A stretch of DNA of 64,000 nucleotides, taken from NCBI GenBank assembly GCA_026125795.1, contig JAHCKM010000003.1, forward strand, positions 682,001-746,000. The letters run 5' to 3'. The notes under the pieces are model-generated. The model had not been told where the DNA came from, ran no database searches, and saw only the letters and a program-made list of their open reading frames with translations. The position numbers and the translations under genes are program-made. This document shows positions 8,195-16,060 of this stretch, piece after piece. Position 1 is the stretch's first letter. Each line of letters opens with the position of its first letter. The stretch comes from Burkholderiaceae bacterium (lineage in GTDB: Bacteria > Pseudomonadota > Gammaproteobacteria > Burkholderiales > Burkholderiaceae_C).

Positions 8195-9766
8195 TCAGTT
8201 CAAGCGCATCTCGATGAGCGCCGGGCCGTCTGTGTGCTTCAGCGCGTCACCGAGCAGCCGCTGCAGCTCGGCACCGGTGGCGGCTTGCCACGCGGGCACG
8301 CCGTAGCCGCGCGCCAGCGCGATCCAATCGAGCGGCGGGTCGTCGAGCACGGTGAGCCGCTTCGCTTGTGGGCCGGGCTCGATGCCGGCGCGAGTGAGCT
8401 CGGTCTGCAGAATTCCGTAGCGCCGGTTCGACGTGATCAGCATCACCACCGGCAAGCGCTCGCGCGCCATCGTCCACAACGACTGGATCGTGTACTGCGC
8501 GCTGCCGTCGGACTGCAGCGCGAACACGCGCCGATCGGGGCAGGCGATCGCCGCGCCGAGCGCCACCGGCAGCCCCTGACCGATGGCGCCTCCGGTGTTG
8601 GTGAGGATGGTGTGGCGCGCCGCCGCGGCCGACGCGGTCACGAACGGATAGCCGCAGGTGCCGCCTTCGACGGAGACGATCGCGCCGTGCGGCAACGCGT
8701 TGGCGAGCACGCGGCCGACCGTTTGGGGCGTTAGCGACCCGCTGTCGAACGCCTGCTCGGATCGAGCGACACCCGTCGCGCCGCGTGGCGCGCCGAGCGC
8801 GTTGGCCAGGCGCTCCAGCGCTTCGTCGGCGGGATCGCCGGGCTCGGCGAGCGTCAACAGCGCGGATGCAGGTGCCAGTTCGCTGGGCAGGCCTTCGTAG
8901 CCGAAGTAGGCCACCGGCGCGATCGCGCCGGCGAGCAGGACCACCGCATCGGCCAGCGCTGCGATCGCGGCCTCGGGAAAGTAGGGCAGGCGGTCGATGT
9001 CGGGCAAACCGCCGCCGCGCTCGGTGCGCGCCGGAAAGGTCTCGCTGTACAGCCGCGCGCCGGTGGCCGCGGCGATGTGGCCGGCAGCCACCTGCCCGCG
9101 TTCGCTCAGTGCGCGGTCCCCCAGCAGGATCACCGCCTTGCGTCCGGAGCGCAGCGCGCGGTGGGCTTCGGCGACGCGCGCCGCGTCGACCGTGCGCAAC
9201 GCGGCCGGCTCAGCACCGCGACGCGCTTGAACGGGTGCGCTCCCTTGCTGGAAATCCACCGGCACGACCAGCGTGGCCACTTGACCGGGCGCGGCACTCG
9301 CGGCGGCGATGCTGTCGACGGTGTCGGCCCACAAGTGCTCCGGCGATGACACGGCGCGGTACCAGCCCGACATCGGCCGCGCGAGCGACTGGATGTCGGA
9401 GGTGAGCGGGGCGTCGTAGCGCAGGTGCCAGCTCGCGTGGTCACCGACCACATTGACGATCGGCGTGCGGGCGCGGCGCGCGTTGTGCAGATTGGCCAGC
9501 CCGTTGGCCAGCCCGGGCCCGAGGTGCAGCAGCGTCAGTGCCGGCTTGCCGCGCATGCGGCCGTAGCCGTCGGCGGCACCGGTGCAGACTCCCTCGAACA
9601 AGCCGAGCACGGCACGCACGCCCACCGGCGTGTCGAGCGCGCCGACGAACGGCATCTCGGTGGTGCCCGGGTTCGCAAAACAAACGTCGACGCCGCACGA
9701 TGCGGCGGCCTTCAGCACCGTGGTGGCGCCGCTCGAAGCGGGATCGGAGGTCTTGCTAGCGGACAT
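8195..9766 (-). CDS. ThDP-dependent enzyme (acetolactate synthase/benzoylformate decarboxylase-like)
   Basis: A 523-residue ThDP enzyme with the usual Pyr, central and PP domains. Glu58 (LFEGVCTGAADGYGR) is the ylide-forming glutamate of the Pyr domain; the cofactor motif near residue 425 is a variant SDGSAQYTIQ followed by TSNRRYGI. Such proteins are annotated as acetolactate synthase large subunit, but the length and context fit a 2-oxoacid decarboxylase such as benzoylformate decarboxylase. It is the first gene of the minus-strand operon, divergent from the Bug gene at 9983, so its promoter lies in 9767-9982. Confidence 0.8.
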   Translation of the reverse strand: MSASKTSDPASSGATTVLKAAASCGVDVCFANPGTTEMPFVGALDTPVGVRAVLGLFEGVCTGAADGYGRMRGKPALTLLHLGPGLANGLANLHNARRARTPIVNVVGDHASWHLRYDAPLTSDIQSLARPMSGWYRAVSSPEHLWADTVDSIAAASAAPGQVATLVVPVDFQQGSAPVQARRGAEPAALRTVDAARVAEAHRALRSGRKAVILLGDRALSERGQVAAGHIAAATGARLYSETFPARTERGGGLPDIDRLPYFPEAAIAALADAVVLLAGAIAPVAYFGYEGLPSELAPASALLTLAEPGDPADEALERLANALGAPRGATGVARSEQAFDSGSLTPQTVGRVLANALPHGAIVSVEGGTCGYPFVTASAAAARHTILTNTGGAIGQGLPVALGAAIACPDRRVFALQSDGSAQYTIQSLWTMARERLPVVMLITSNRRYGILQTELTRAGIEPGPQAKRLTVLDDPPLDWIALARGYGVPAWQAATGAELQRLLGDALKHTDGPALIEMRLN

Positions 9767-9793
9767 GATGGTGTCTCTCGGGGGCCGATCATA

Positions 9794-9809
9794 ATCCCAC
9801 TATGGGGAA
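9794..9809. promoter_or_regulatory. imperfect palindrome in divergent promoter region
   Basis: A TCCCA...TGGGGA inverted repeat lies about 30 bases upstream of the ThDP gene start, in an AT-richer stretch. It may be an operator or promoter element for the minus-strand operon. The match is imperfect and no binding data exist. Confidence 0.3.
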
Positions 9810-9910
9810 CAGCAAGCAAACGAACTATCCGCAATCGGCACCTCGTGCGACGCCCGGAGGCAGCAGGTGCACCGTGATAACCACGCGTGAACGAGGGATT
9901 GATGGGGGTG

Positions 9911-9938
9911 CTTGCCCTATCTGGACAGATATTGCAAG
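9911..9938. promoter_or_regulatory. 28-bp palindrome, candidate IclR-family operator
   Basis: Two 14-base arms, CTTGCCCTATCTGG and ACAGATATTGCAAG, are inverted repeats matching at 11 of 14 positions, including CTTGC/GCAAG at the ends and TATCTG/CAGATA inside. The site lies 45 bases before the Bug gene start and about 145 before the divergent ThDP gene. The nearest regulator is the IclR protein encoded two genes on, which makes it the first candidate to bind here (inference). Confidence 0.5.
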
Positions 9939-9982
9939 AATCCCGTAAAGTGGCAACGCAATCACATCACCGGAGGACACGC

Positions 9983-10969
9983 ATGACCGCTGCACTTCGA
10001 CGCGCCTGCGCCGCACTGTTCGCCGTGCTGGCCTGCGCGCTGCCATCGACCCACGGCTGGGCGCAGGCATCTGACTGGCCGAGCCGGCCGGTGCGCATCG
10101 TGGTGCCGTATCCGCCGGGAACCGGGCCGGACATCATGGCCCGCCTGGTCGGCGAGAAGCTCGCCAAGGAGCTGAAGTCGACCTTCATCGTGGAGAACAA
10201 GGCCGGCGTCAACGGCAGCATCGGCACCGAGATGGTCGTGCGCGCGCCGGCCGACGGCTACACCTTCCTGCTCGTCGACCGTCTCACCGTGTCGGTCAAT
10301 CCGCTGCTCTACAAGCTGAACTACGACCCGAGAAAAGACCTCGCGTCGGTGAGCAACATCGCTGACGTGAGCCTGTACCTCGTGGTGTCGGCCGCGCTGC
10401 CGGTTACCGACTTCAAGTCGTTCGTCAGCCACGTCAAGGCCAACCCCGGACGCGTCACCTTCGGCAGTGGCGGGGTCGGCAGCATCATGCACTTGAACAT
10501 GGTGCTGCTCGAGGAGGGGACCGGCACGTCGCTGATGCACGTGCCGTACAAGGCCTTCGCGGAGGTGATCCCGGCGATGCTGTCGGGTGAAGTCAATGCG
10601 TCATCCGGCGGCGTGGAAGCACTGCAGCAGCACGTGGCGCAGGGCAAGCTGCGCCTGCTCGCGGTGGGTGCTCCATCCAGGACCACGGCCGAGCCGAACG
10701 TTCCGACGATCGTCGAGGCCGCGGGCGGCGACTACATGATTTCCACGTCGTACTCGATGCATGCCAGGGCGGGAACGCCGCCGGATGTCATGGCCAAGCT
10801 GCAGGGCGCGTTGCAGAAGGTGCTTGCGGATGCTGAGGTCCAAGGGTCAGCGACCAAGCGCGGTCTGAAGGCGTATGCCACGACGCCATCCGAACTGGAC
10901 CGGGTCATCGGGAACGACAGCGCCCGCATCGGCAAGCTGGTCCGCGATCACAACATCAAGGTGCAGTAA
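9983..10969 (+). CDS. Bug/TctC-family substrate-binding protein
   Basis: A complete 328-residue Bug-type periplasmic binding protein. A signal peptide (MTAALRRACAALFAVL..., cleavage near GWAQA) is followed by SRPVRIVVPYPPGTGPDIMAR and GSIGTEMVVRAPADGYTFLL, both hallmarks of the family. The ATG is preceded by GGAGG six bases upstream. It is divergent from the catabolic operon and 56 bases ahead of the IclR regulator. Bug proteins capture carboxylates such as aromatic or dicarboxylic acids; the ligand here is unknown. Confidence 0.9.
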   Translation: MTAALRRACAALFAVLACALPSTHGWAQASDWPSRPVRIVVPYPPGTGPDIMARLVGEKLAKELKSTFIVENKAGVNGSIGTEMVVRAPADGYTFLLVDRLTVSVNPLLYKLNYDPRKDLASVSNIADVSLYLVVSAALPVTDFKSFVSHVKANPGRVTFGSGGVGSIMHLNMVLLEEGTGTSLMHVPYKAFAEVIPAMLSGEVNASSGGVEALQQHVAQGKLRLLAVGAPSRTTAEPNVPTIVEAAGGDYMISTSYSMHARAGTPPDVMAKLQGALQKVLADAEVQGSATKRGLKAYATTPSELDRVIGNDSARIGKLVRDHNIKVQ

Positions 10970-11025
10970 GGCGCAGCGCGCCTCCACTAAGATGCCGGCG
11001 AGGAACAGCAACCGCAGATCCAGTC

Positions 11026-11925
11026 GTGTCCAGTCTCAGTCGCATGCTCTCGGTCCTGGACCTGTTCTCCCGCGAGCACACGACCATGACGGCCGACCAG
11101 ATCGCCGCTGCGCTCGGCCTCACGCGAACCACGTGTTATCGCTACACGCGTGAGCTCGGGCAGGCCGGCCTGCTGGTGAGCGACGGCGGGCTCTTCATGC
11201 TGGGCCCGCGCATCATCGAACTCGACCACCGGATCATCGAGTCGGATCCGCTGCTGAACGCCGGAAGCCCGGTGGTGTCGGCGCTCGCCGAGTCATTGGG
11301 TGCCACCGGGCTGCTGACCACCTGCTATGGCGATCGCATCATCAACGTGTTTCAGCACGAAGGCGCGTTGCAGCGGCTGCCGATGTCGTTCGGCCGCGGC
11401 ACGATGATGCCGATCTTCCGCTCGGCGAGCTCCAAGGTGATCGTCGCTTCCATGAGTCGCGGGCGGCTGAAGCGGCTGTGGAAGGATCACCAGCACGAGC
11501 CGGACTGCCGGTCGATCGGCGCCGATTGGCTGTCGTTCTGGAGGAACCTGCAAGCGATCAAGCGGCAAGGCTATTGGACGTCGAGCGGCGAGCTCGACAC
11601 CGGCTTGGCAGGCATCGCGGCGCCGATATTGTTCGGTACGGGCGAGGTCGCAGGCAGCATGTCGCTGGTGTTTGCACTCAAGGACTTCAAGAACTACGAC
11701 ACCGAGTTGCTCGGTGCACGGCTGCGCGGTGCGGCCGCGCAGCTTTCGCAGAAGCTGGCCGAGTTGCGGCGTTCGGAGTCCATCGCGTTGCGCAACCCTG
11801 CCGCAACCGCCAAGGGCAAGCCGCGGTCGCGTCGTGTCGATGCGAAGCCAGGCAGCACAAAAGCTCGGCAGCCACAGTCGGCTGCGAAGTCTCGCGCTTC
11901 GAGCAAGCGTCCGGTCCGCGTCTGA
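11026..11925 (+). CDS. IclR-family transcriptional regulator
   Basis: A 299-residue regulator with an N-terminal winged helix-turn-helix (ADQIAAALGLTRTTCYRYTRELGQAGLL, residues 24-51 in two parts) and a C-terminal effector-binding domain ending in AGSMSLVFALKDF. A basic, Ala/Lys/Arg-rich tail of about 45 residues (from near 250) is longer than usual for the family. The GTG at 11026 is the only upstream start in frame; ATG 11044 is an alternative, and neither has a clear ribosome site. It probably controls the two divergent transcripts around 9767-9982. Confidence 0.85.
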   Translation: MSSLSRMLSVLDLFSREHTTMTADQIAAALGLTRTTCYRYTRELGQAGLLVSDGGLFMLGPRIIELDHRIIESDPLLNAGSPVVSALAESLGATGLLTTCYGDRIINVFQHEGALQRLPMSFGRGTMMPIFRSASSKVIVASMSRGRLKRLWKDHQHEPDCRSIGADWLSFWRNLQAIKRQGYWTSSGELDTGLAGIAAPILFGTGEVAGSMSLVFALKDFKNYDTELLGARLRGAAAQLSQKLAELRRSESIALRNPAATAKGKPRSRRVDAKPGSTKARQPQSAAKSRASSKRPVRV

Positions 11926-12285
11926 GTCGCACTGATGCCGAGGTCAGCACTGGACGCGCTGACCGCTATTTGAGCCATAGCGAGTGCAGATTGATCACGC
12001 GGCCCTGCGCGCCGGACAACGGCGGTCATCCACTTTCACGACCTCGGCCATGCGCGCAGATGGCAGCTTGACAATCGTGCACCTCGGCATCGGCGCATCG
12101 GCGGCCAGCGCGGCGTGCCCAAAACTGGGTCGAGCAATGTTCGGAGACGACTTGATAGGGCCAAACGAACGTCTGCAATGCCGGGACACAATGGTCCGCT
12201 TCGGGTCGGGTCGAGCCTGTCGCGCAAACGAGGACCGGTCACTCACTGAGCGAGGCGGCGCTGCGGCATAACGAGAGTCTGCTGA

Positions 12286-12440
12286 CCGCCGCCTTGCAGA
12301 CGTCTTGCAGGCGCCTTTGCGTCGGCTTTGCGCCAGGACGAGTCGCCTCGCGGTCGGCAAAGCGTCACATGCGTCGGCTATGCGCCGCCTTGCAGACGCC
12401 TTTGAGTCACGTTGCGTCGCCTTTACGTCGCCTTCGCGTC
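12286..12440. repeat. degenerate 11-13 bp short-repeat block
   Basis: Variants of a GCGTCGCCTTTGC-like unit recur roughly ten times with changing spacing, one of them inverted (GGCAAAGCG). A 15-base copy, GCCGCCTTGCAGACG, appears exactly twice, at 12288-12302 and 12384-12398. The block lies about 110 bases before the candidate nic site. It could be iteron-like binding sites of a mobilisation protein or decayed repeats. Confidence 0.5.
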
Positions 12441-12551
12441 GATCGGCAGGCGTGCTGCACCAGCAGTTGGTCGGCGACTTGACGAATTGCGGGCCGAAAT
12501 CGTCGGTCCTGCGACGTCGATTGAGACCAATACTCCATGCGTAGATTGATT

Positions 12552-12573
12552 GCAGGATAGGCTGGCCGCCAGC
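12552..12573 (-). other. candidate oriT: MOBP/IncP-type nic site with adjacent hairpin
   Basis: Read on the minus strand, positions 12559-12552 are TATCCTGC, within the ten-base match CCTATCCTGC to the nic region of IncP plasmid RP4 (core YATCCTG/Y). Directly 5' on that strand is a GCTGG-CGG-CCAGC hairpin (12561-12573), the arrangement seen in MOBP origins. It lies 38 bases before the MobC-like gene and close to a MOBP relaxase. The match is read by eye; nicking is not shown. Confidence 0.6.
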
Positions 12574-12610
12574 GAATGGATGCCACGCCGCTTCGCACGC
12601 GAGTCATGAC

Positions 12611-13132
12611 ATGGCGACATCGCGCGATCGCGTGACGATCGACCTGCGCGGCATCGGCGATGCCGTGCGCTCCGCGGCGGCCGGGCAGTGCATCACCGTC
12701 TCGCAACTTGCGCGGCGGGCGCTCGTTGCGAGCCTCGACTCATGCACGGCATTCGTGGTGCCATCGGGGTCTGACGGTCAGACCCCGGAGCGATCGATCA
12801 CCAAGCTGACGCTGCGCCTGCCGCGGCTTCACGCCGAGGCGCTGGTCCTCCATGCAGGCACGTTGGGTCTTTCGTACGGCGAATACGTCGCCCGGCTGGT
12901 CGATGGCAGCTCACTGCCGCAACCCGTTGCCCAGCGTGAAGCCGACCGCGCGGCGCTGCTCGGCTCCAACGACCAACTGGCCACGCTGTCGGCGGACCTC
13001 AGCGCGCTCGTGGCGTTGCTTCGCCAGGGGAAGTCAGTGCAAGCCCGGGCCTACCGCCACCGCCTCGAGACAGCAGATGCGGAGATCCGCCGCCACCTCG
13101 ATCGTGCTTCGGCGCTGATCGCCCACCTGTGA
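12611..13132 (+). CDS. MobC-like plasmid mobilisation accessory protein
   Basis: A 173-residue protein with the features of relaxosome accessory proteins: an N-terminal ITVSQLARRALVASL helix region, a second copy-like KLTLRLPRLHAEALVLHAGTLGLSYGEYVARLV segment (residues about 68-100, in ribbon-helix-helix style) and a helical C-terminus. Such proteins bind oriT and help the relaxase. It is 12 bases upstream of the relaxase and directly downstream of the candidate oriT. Family assignment rests on pattern and context. Confidence 0.65.
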   Translation: MATSRDRVTIDLRGIGDAVRSAAAGQCITVSQLARRALVASLDSCTAFVVPSGSDGQTPERSITKLTLRLPRLHAEALVLHAGTLGLSYGEYVARLVDGSSLPQPVAQREADRAALLGSNDQLATLSADLSALVALLRQGKSVQARAYRHRLETADAEIRRHLDRASALIAHL

Positions 13133-13144
13133 AGGAGTCTTGCG

Positions 13145-14118
13145 ATGCCCAATACCCTCGACGGCGTGCTCGTGCAGTGGGGCGATCGGCTGTTCTACCC
13201 GTCGAACCGCAGCAGGGCGTCTCGCAGCCCGGTGCTGACCGGCCTGACGCTGCAGCAGCGTGCGCAAGCCGTGCGCCAGCGCATCCGCGCGACGGTGGTT
13301 CACCGCGCGCCACAGGTGATGGTCAAGGTCACAGGCGGTGGACGCGGCATGGGTGCCATCGCAGCGCACCTGCGCTACATCGCCAAGGCCGGGCGGCTGC
13401 CGATCGAGGACGACCGCGGTGTCGTGCGCGAGGGCAAGGAGGCGCTGCGTGCGATCGTCGATCAATGGCGGTTCGGCGGCTCGCGCATCCCGGAGATGAG
13501 CCCGCGGCGCGAAGCCTTCAACATCATGCTGTCGATGCCCGCGGGCACAAGGCCGGAGTTCGTCCGCAGCGCGGCACGCGAGTTCGCTGCGGCCGAGTTG
13601 GCCGGCCACCGCTACGCGATGGTGCTGCACACCCACCAGGCGAACCCGCACGTGCACATCAGCGTGCGGGCGGAAGGTCGTGACGGCAGGCGCTTGAATC
13701 CGCGCAAGGAGGATCTTCGCCGGTGGCGCGAGGTGTTCGCGGAGAAGCTGCGAGGGTGGGGCATCGAGGCCGAAGCCTCCTCACAGATGACTCGCGGCAC
13801 GCGCCACCGAAACGAACGGGTGTGGGAAAGGAAGCGACTCGACGCCTCGGCGCGCTCGGTCAGGCGAGGGGCGAACCCTGGCAGCCCGAGCCGGGAGCGT
13901 TCACTGCGTGCGTGGTTCGAGGTGGGTCGCGCGCTCGCAGCATCGTCCGACGCTTCGGACCGCAAGCTCAGGAGGCGATCGTGCGCTTCGTCCGCGAGGC
14001 TCCGGCGCTGTGCGAGTTGCTCGACGCGAAGGCAGCGCAGAGGGAGCTGCCGGGCATCGCGCGCGTTTCGCAGCCGCCTCCGACGCGATCGCGCCTGGGG
14101 CCGGAACTGTCGCGGTGA
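13145..14118 (+). pseudogene. MOBP-type relaxase, frameshifted
   Basis: The N-terminal half is a clear relaxase of the MOBP group: catalytic Tyr78 in HLRYIAKAG (motif I) and the metal-binding histidines 162, 164, 169 and 171 in LHTHQANPHVH (motif III). A strong AAGGAG site lies 5 bases before the ATG. Near 13965-13975 the coding signal jumps to the -1 frame: DRKL gives way to AQEAIVRFVREAPALCELLD, ending with a stop at 14116. Read on in the first frame, the ORF becomes a nonsense stretch running into tacT. It is either a true mutation, a sequencing error, or recoding at the AGGAGG sequence (13970-13975). Confidence 0.75.
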
Positions 14119-14200
14119 GCCAGAAACAGACTCACTGTCGTGCGGGTACGGTCCGGACCACGACGGCGCACAAGTTGCGAACATGCCGCCATGGCCTCGT

Positions 14201-14217
14201 GTATGCTATTGTCATAC
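14201..14217. promoter_or_regulatory. palindrome upstream of tacA, candidate autoregulatory operator
   Basis: GTATG and CATAC form an inverted repeat with a 7-base centre, 17 bases before the tacA start, overlapping a TATGCT hexamer that could be the -10 box. TacA-type ribbon-helix-helix antitoxins repress their own promoters through such palindromes. Confidence 0.5.
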
Positions 14218-14234
14218 CGTCTCAGGAAGCTGCC

Positions 14235-14507
14235 ATGCCCCGCGCCACCCCCGCCGTACTGAGTGTCCGTGTCAGCCCCGACGAACGTGCCTTACTGGAG
14301 GCTGCGGCGGACCAGGCTCGCACGAACCTCAGCGACTTCATCCGGCGGCGTGCCATCGAGGCTGCCGAGGCGGATTTGTTGGAGCGTCGCGTCGTGACGA
14401 TCCCGGGCAAGGACTGGGCCAAGTTCGAGGCCTGGGCCAGCGCGCCGGCGAAAGAGGCTCGGGCGCTGCGCAAGCTGGCCAAGACCCGGCCTCTTTGGCA
14501 GAAGTGA
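14235..14507 (+). CDS. tacA: TacA-like antitoxin (DUF1778, ribbon-helix-helix)
   Basis: A 90-residue DUF1778 antitoxin. The N-terminal ribbon-helix-helix is visible in VLSVRVSPDERALLEAAADQ with the second helix TNLSDFIRRRAIEAAEADL; the C-terminal tail (IPGKDWAKFEAWASAPAKE) would wrap and neutralise the toxin, as in Salmonella TacA. A CAGGAAG site is upstream of the ATG. The stop overlaps the toxin's GTG start, so the pair is translationally coupled. It probably represses the promoter at 14201-14217. Confidence 0.85.
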   Translation: MPRATPAVLSVRVSPDERALLEAAADQARTNLSDFIRRRAIEAAEADLLERRVVTIPGKDWAKFEAWASAPAKEARALRKLAKTRPLWQK

Positions 14508-15025
14508 CGGCAGCGCTGACGCCGCCGCGGCCGCTCGAGGCAGCCGATGACACGACGGGGTTCGACTGCGGGCGCGATGCGCTGAACCACTGGTTCCGGC
14601 GCCATGCGTGGCGTAACCAGCAGTCGGACGTATCGCGCACGAGCATCGTTTGCGATCCGGTCACCGGCGTCATCGTCGGGTACGTGAGCCTGTCGGCCGC
14701 GCACATCGAGCGCGCCTGGTTGCCCAAGGCCCGGCAACGCAACCGCCCCGACCCGGTGCCCGCTGTGCTGCTGGGCCAGTTGGCGGTGGACCGGCGATGG
14801 CAGGGGCGAGGTGTGGCGCGGTCGCTGATGTTCTATGCACTGACCACGGCGGTGCGCTTCTCGAAGGAGGTCGGCTGCTTCTGCGTGCTCACGCATCCCC
14901 TGGACGACGACGTGCGGACCTTGTACCGCTCCTTCGGATTCGAGGATCTGCCGTTCGATCCCTCCCGCAGCATGGCGGTGCGCATTGCCGATCTGGTGCA
15001 CAACGGCTTCGATGCTGAAAGGTGA
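14504..15025 (+). CDS. tacT: TacT-like GNAT acetyltransferase toxin
   Basis: A 173-residue GNAT-fold acetyltransferase of the TacT/AtaT toxin group, which acetylate the amino acid on charged tRNA and stop translation. The acetyl-CoA loop is intact (LLGQLAVDRRWQGRGVARSL), and the conserved ADDTTGFDCGRDALNHWFRRHA opening and LYRSFGFEDL end are present. The GTG at 14504 overlaps the antitoxin stop (GTGA); this, not the upstream relaxase frame that runs into it, is the true start. The pair may stabilise the surrounding mobile segment. Confidence 0.85.
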   Translation: MTAALTPPRPLEAADDTTGFDCGRDALNHWFRRHAWRNQQSDVSRTSIVCDPVTGVIVGYVSLSAAHIERAWLPKARQRNRPDPVPAVLLGQLAVDRRWQGRGVARSLMFYALTTAVRFSKEVGCFCVLTHPLDDDVRTLYRSFGFEDLPFDPSRSMAVRIADLVHNGFDAER

Positions 15026-15076
15026 GGTGGGATCAGCCGGTACAGCGCAACGAGGCCCGTGTCCTCGCCGCCGGAC

Positions 15077-15118
15077 GGGCTCGGGGGCTGGTCGCTCAAG
15101 AGCCGCCAGCCCGAGCCC
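15077..15118. other. long hairpin downstream of tacT
   Basis: A 13-bp stem (GGGCTCGGG...GCTGG with CCAGCCCGAGCCC, two-base bulge) follows the toxin gene by about 50 bases. There is no T-run, so it may be a rho-assisted terminator or an element-specific structure. Confidence 0.4.
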
Positions 15119-15215
15119 TAAAAGCGTCGGTGCCCCAGTGCGCTGCGTCAAGGGTGCGTGACGCCGGGCTGCGCCCGCCCTTGACTCAGCGCCCCGCGCG
15201 CAAACGGCTTCGCGG

Positions 15216-15440
15216 TCAATGGTGATCGGTGGCACGCGTGGCGCTCCACTGTTCGAGGTCGGACCAGCGCCACGCGACCGCGCGCGGACCCAGGTGCACC
15301 GGTCGCGGAAACGCACCGCTCGCGACCAACCGGTAGATGGTCGAGCGGCCCAGGCCGGTGGCCCGGATCACCGCGGGCAACCGCGCGAACAGGCGCGCCG
15401 GCTCGACGGTGTAGGGGGAAGTGGATGTGAGGCGATTCAT
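15216..15440 (-). CDS. alpA: AlpA-family regulator/excisionase-like protein
   Basis: A 74-residue MerR-like winged-helix protein of the AlpA family: LPAVIRATGLGRSTIYRLVASGAFPRPVHLGPRAVAWRWSDLEQW is the complete domain. AlpA proteins regulate prophage or island integrase and excision genes. The ATG at 15440 was chosen because it starts just before the domain; an in-frame ATG at 15482 would add 14 residues. No integrase gene is visible beside it, which suggests the element is incomplete or uses one elsewhere. Confidence 0.8.
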   Translation of the reverse strand: MNRLTSTSPYTVEPARLFARLPAVIRATGLGRSTIYRLVASGAFPRPVHLGPRAVAWRWSDLEQWSATRATDHH

Positions 15441-16060
15441 GCGAGTGGGATCCTCAGCCGGCAGTCCCGGCAGCGTAATCATGAACAGGTCGATTCGATG
15501 CGATGAGTTCTCGGCGAATGTCATCGGCGGTTTCGGCCCGACCAATGTATGTGCGAGCGCTCGCAAGACCGGCGCTGGAATTCGCCTCGATTCAGGCGGA
15601 AGGGTCCAGACGTTGTCGCCGTTCCATGTGCAGAATCGATCACTTTGGCGTTGATTTCGCATATGCCCCGACGTTGATCGAGCAGCTCCGACCCATGCAC
15701 TTCGGTCTTCTCGCACGACGGACGCCCATGGAATGCTCGCGCCAGCGACTGAGCACACCGACGCCTGAGTTCGCTCGGGGCGAAGCGGCCCGCAACGCCA
15801 TCGGTTTGGGGCCATCGTGGCCCCATGGAAAGTCGTTCAGAATGGGGCCAAGGATCGGGCCATGCCGCACGGGTTTGCCAGTCGAAACTGAGCATCCATG
15901 CGCCTCTCCGCCCGATTGGAAAGTGTTGATCGAGCACATGTGAGGCGGTCACTCCCCTAGACGTCGCATGGCGTCCCGCGAGGCCCCGATTGAAGCAATC
16001 GGGGCCTTGTCATTTCAGGGTGTCTCAAGCCGGACCGCGCTCAACGCCATCGTCCACGAA
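15441..16060. other. non-coding stretch at the right side of the mobile segment
   Basis: No frame resembles a known protein. The stretch contains a perfect 8-bp-stem hairpin (15807-15825, TGGGGCCA tcg TGGCCCCA) and a terminator-like hairpin (15982-16006). It may include the right end of the inserted element; flanking direct repeats could not be identified by eye. Confidence 0.4.
15982..16012 (+). terminator. intrinsic terminator-like hairpin
   Basis: A 10-bp stem GGCCCCGATT / AATCGGGGCC with a 5-base loop (GAAGC) is followed by TTGTCATTT. The T-tract is interrupted. No gene immediately upstream on the plus strand is recognised, so what it terminates is unclear. Confidence 0.5.

Larger units (their letters stand above)
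11926..12610. other. non-coding stretch ahead of the mobilisation genes
   Basis: No reading frame here resembles a protein on either strand. The stretch holds a degenerate short-repeat block (12286-12440) and a candidate oriT with hairpin (12552-12573). The first half (11940-12250) is featureless apart from a short GAACGTCTGC/GTCCGCTTC pseudo-symmetry near 12166-12206. The drop in coding structure after the IclR gene probably marks the left edge of an inserted element. Confidence 0.5.

Noticed and set aside
12166-12206. GAACGTCTGC/GTCCGCTTC segment as a known dispersed repeat
   Set aside because: The resemblance to repeats seen in other proteobacteria is from memory only and too short to support a call.
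13145-15025. A single 626-residue relaxase-acetyltransferase fusion
   Set aside because: The middle third is low-complexity Arg/Cys/Ser sequence typical of a wrong frame. The relaxase continues in another frame, and tacT has its own coupled GTG start.
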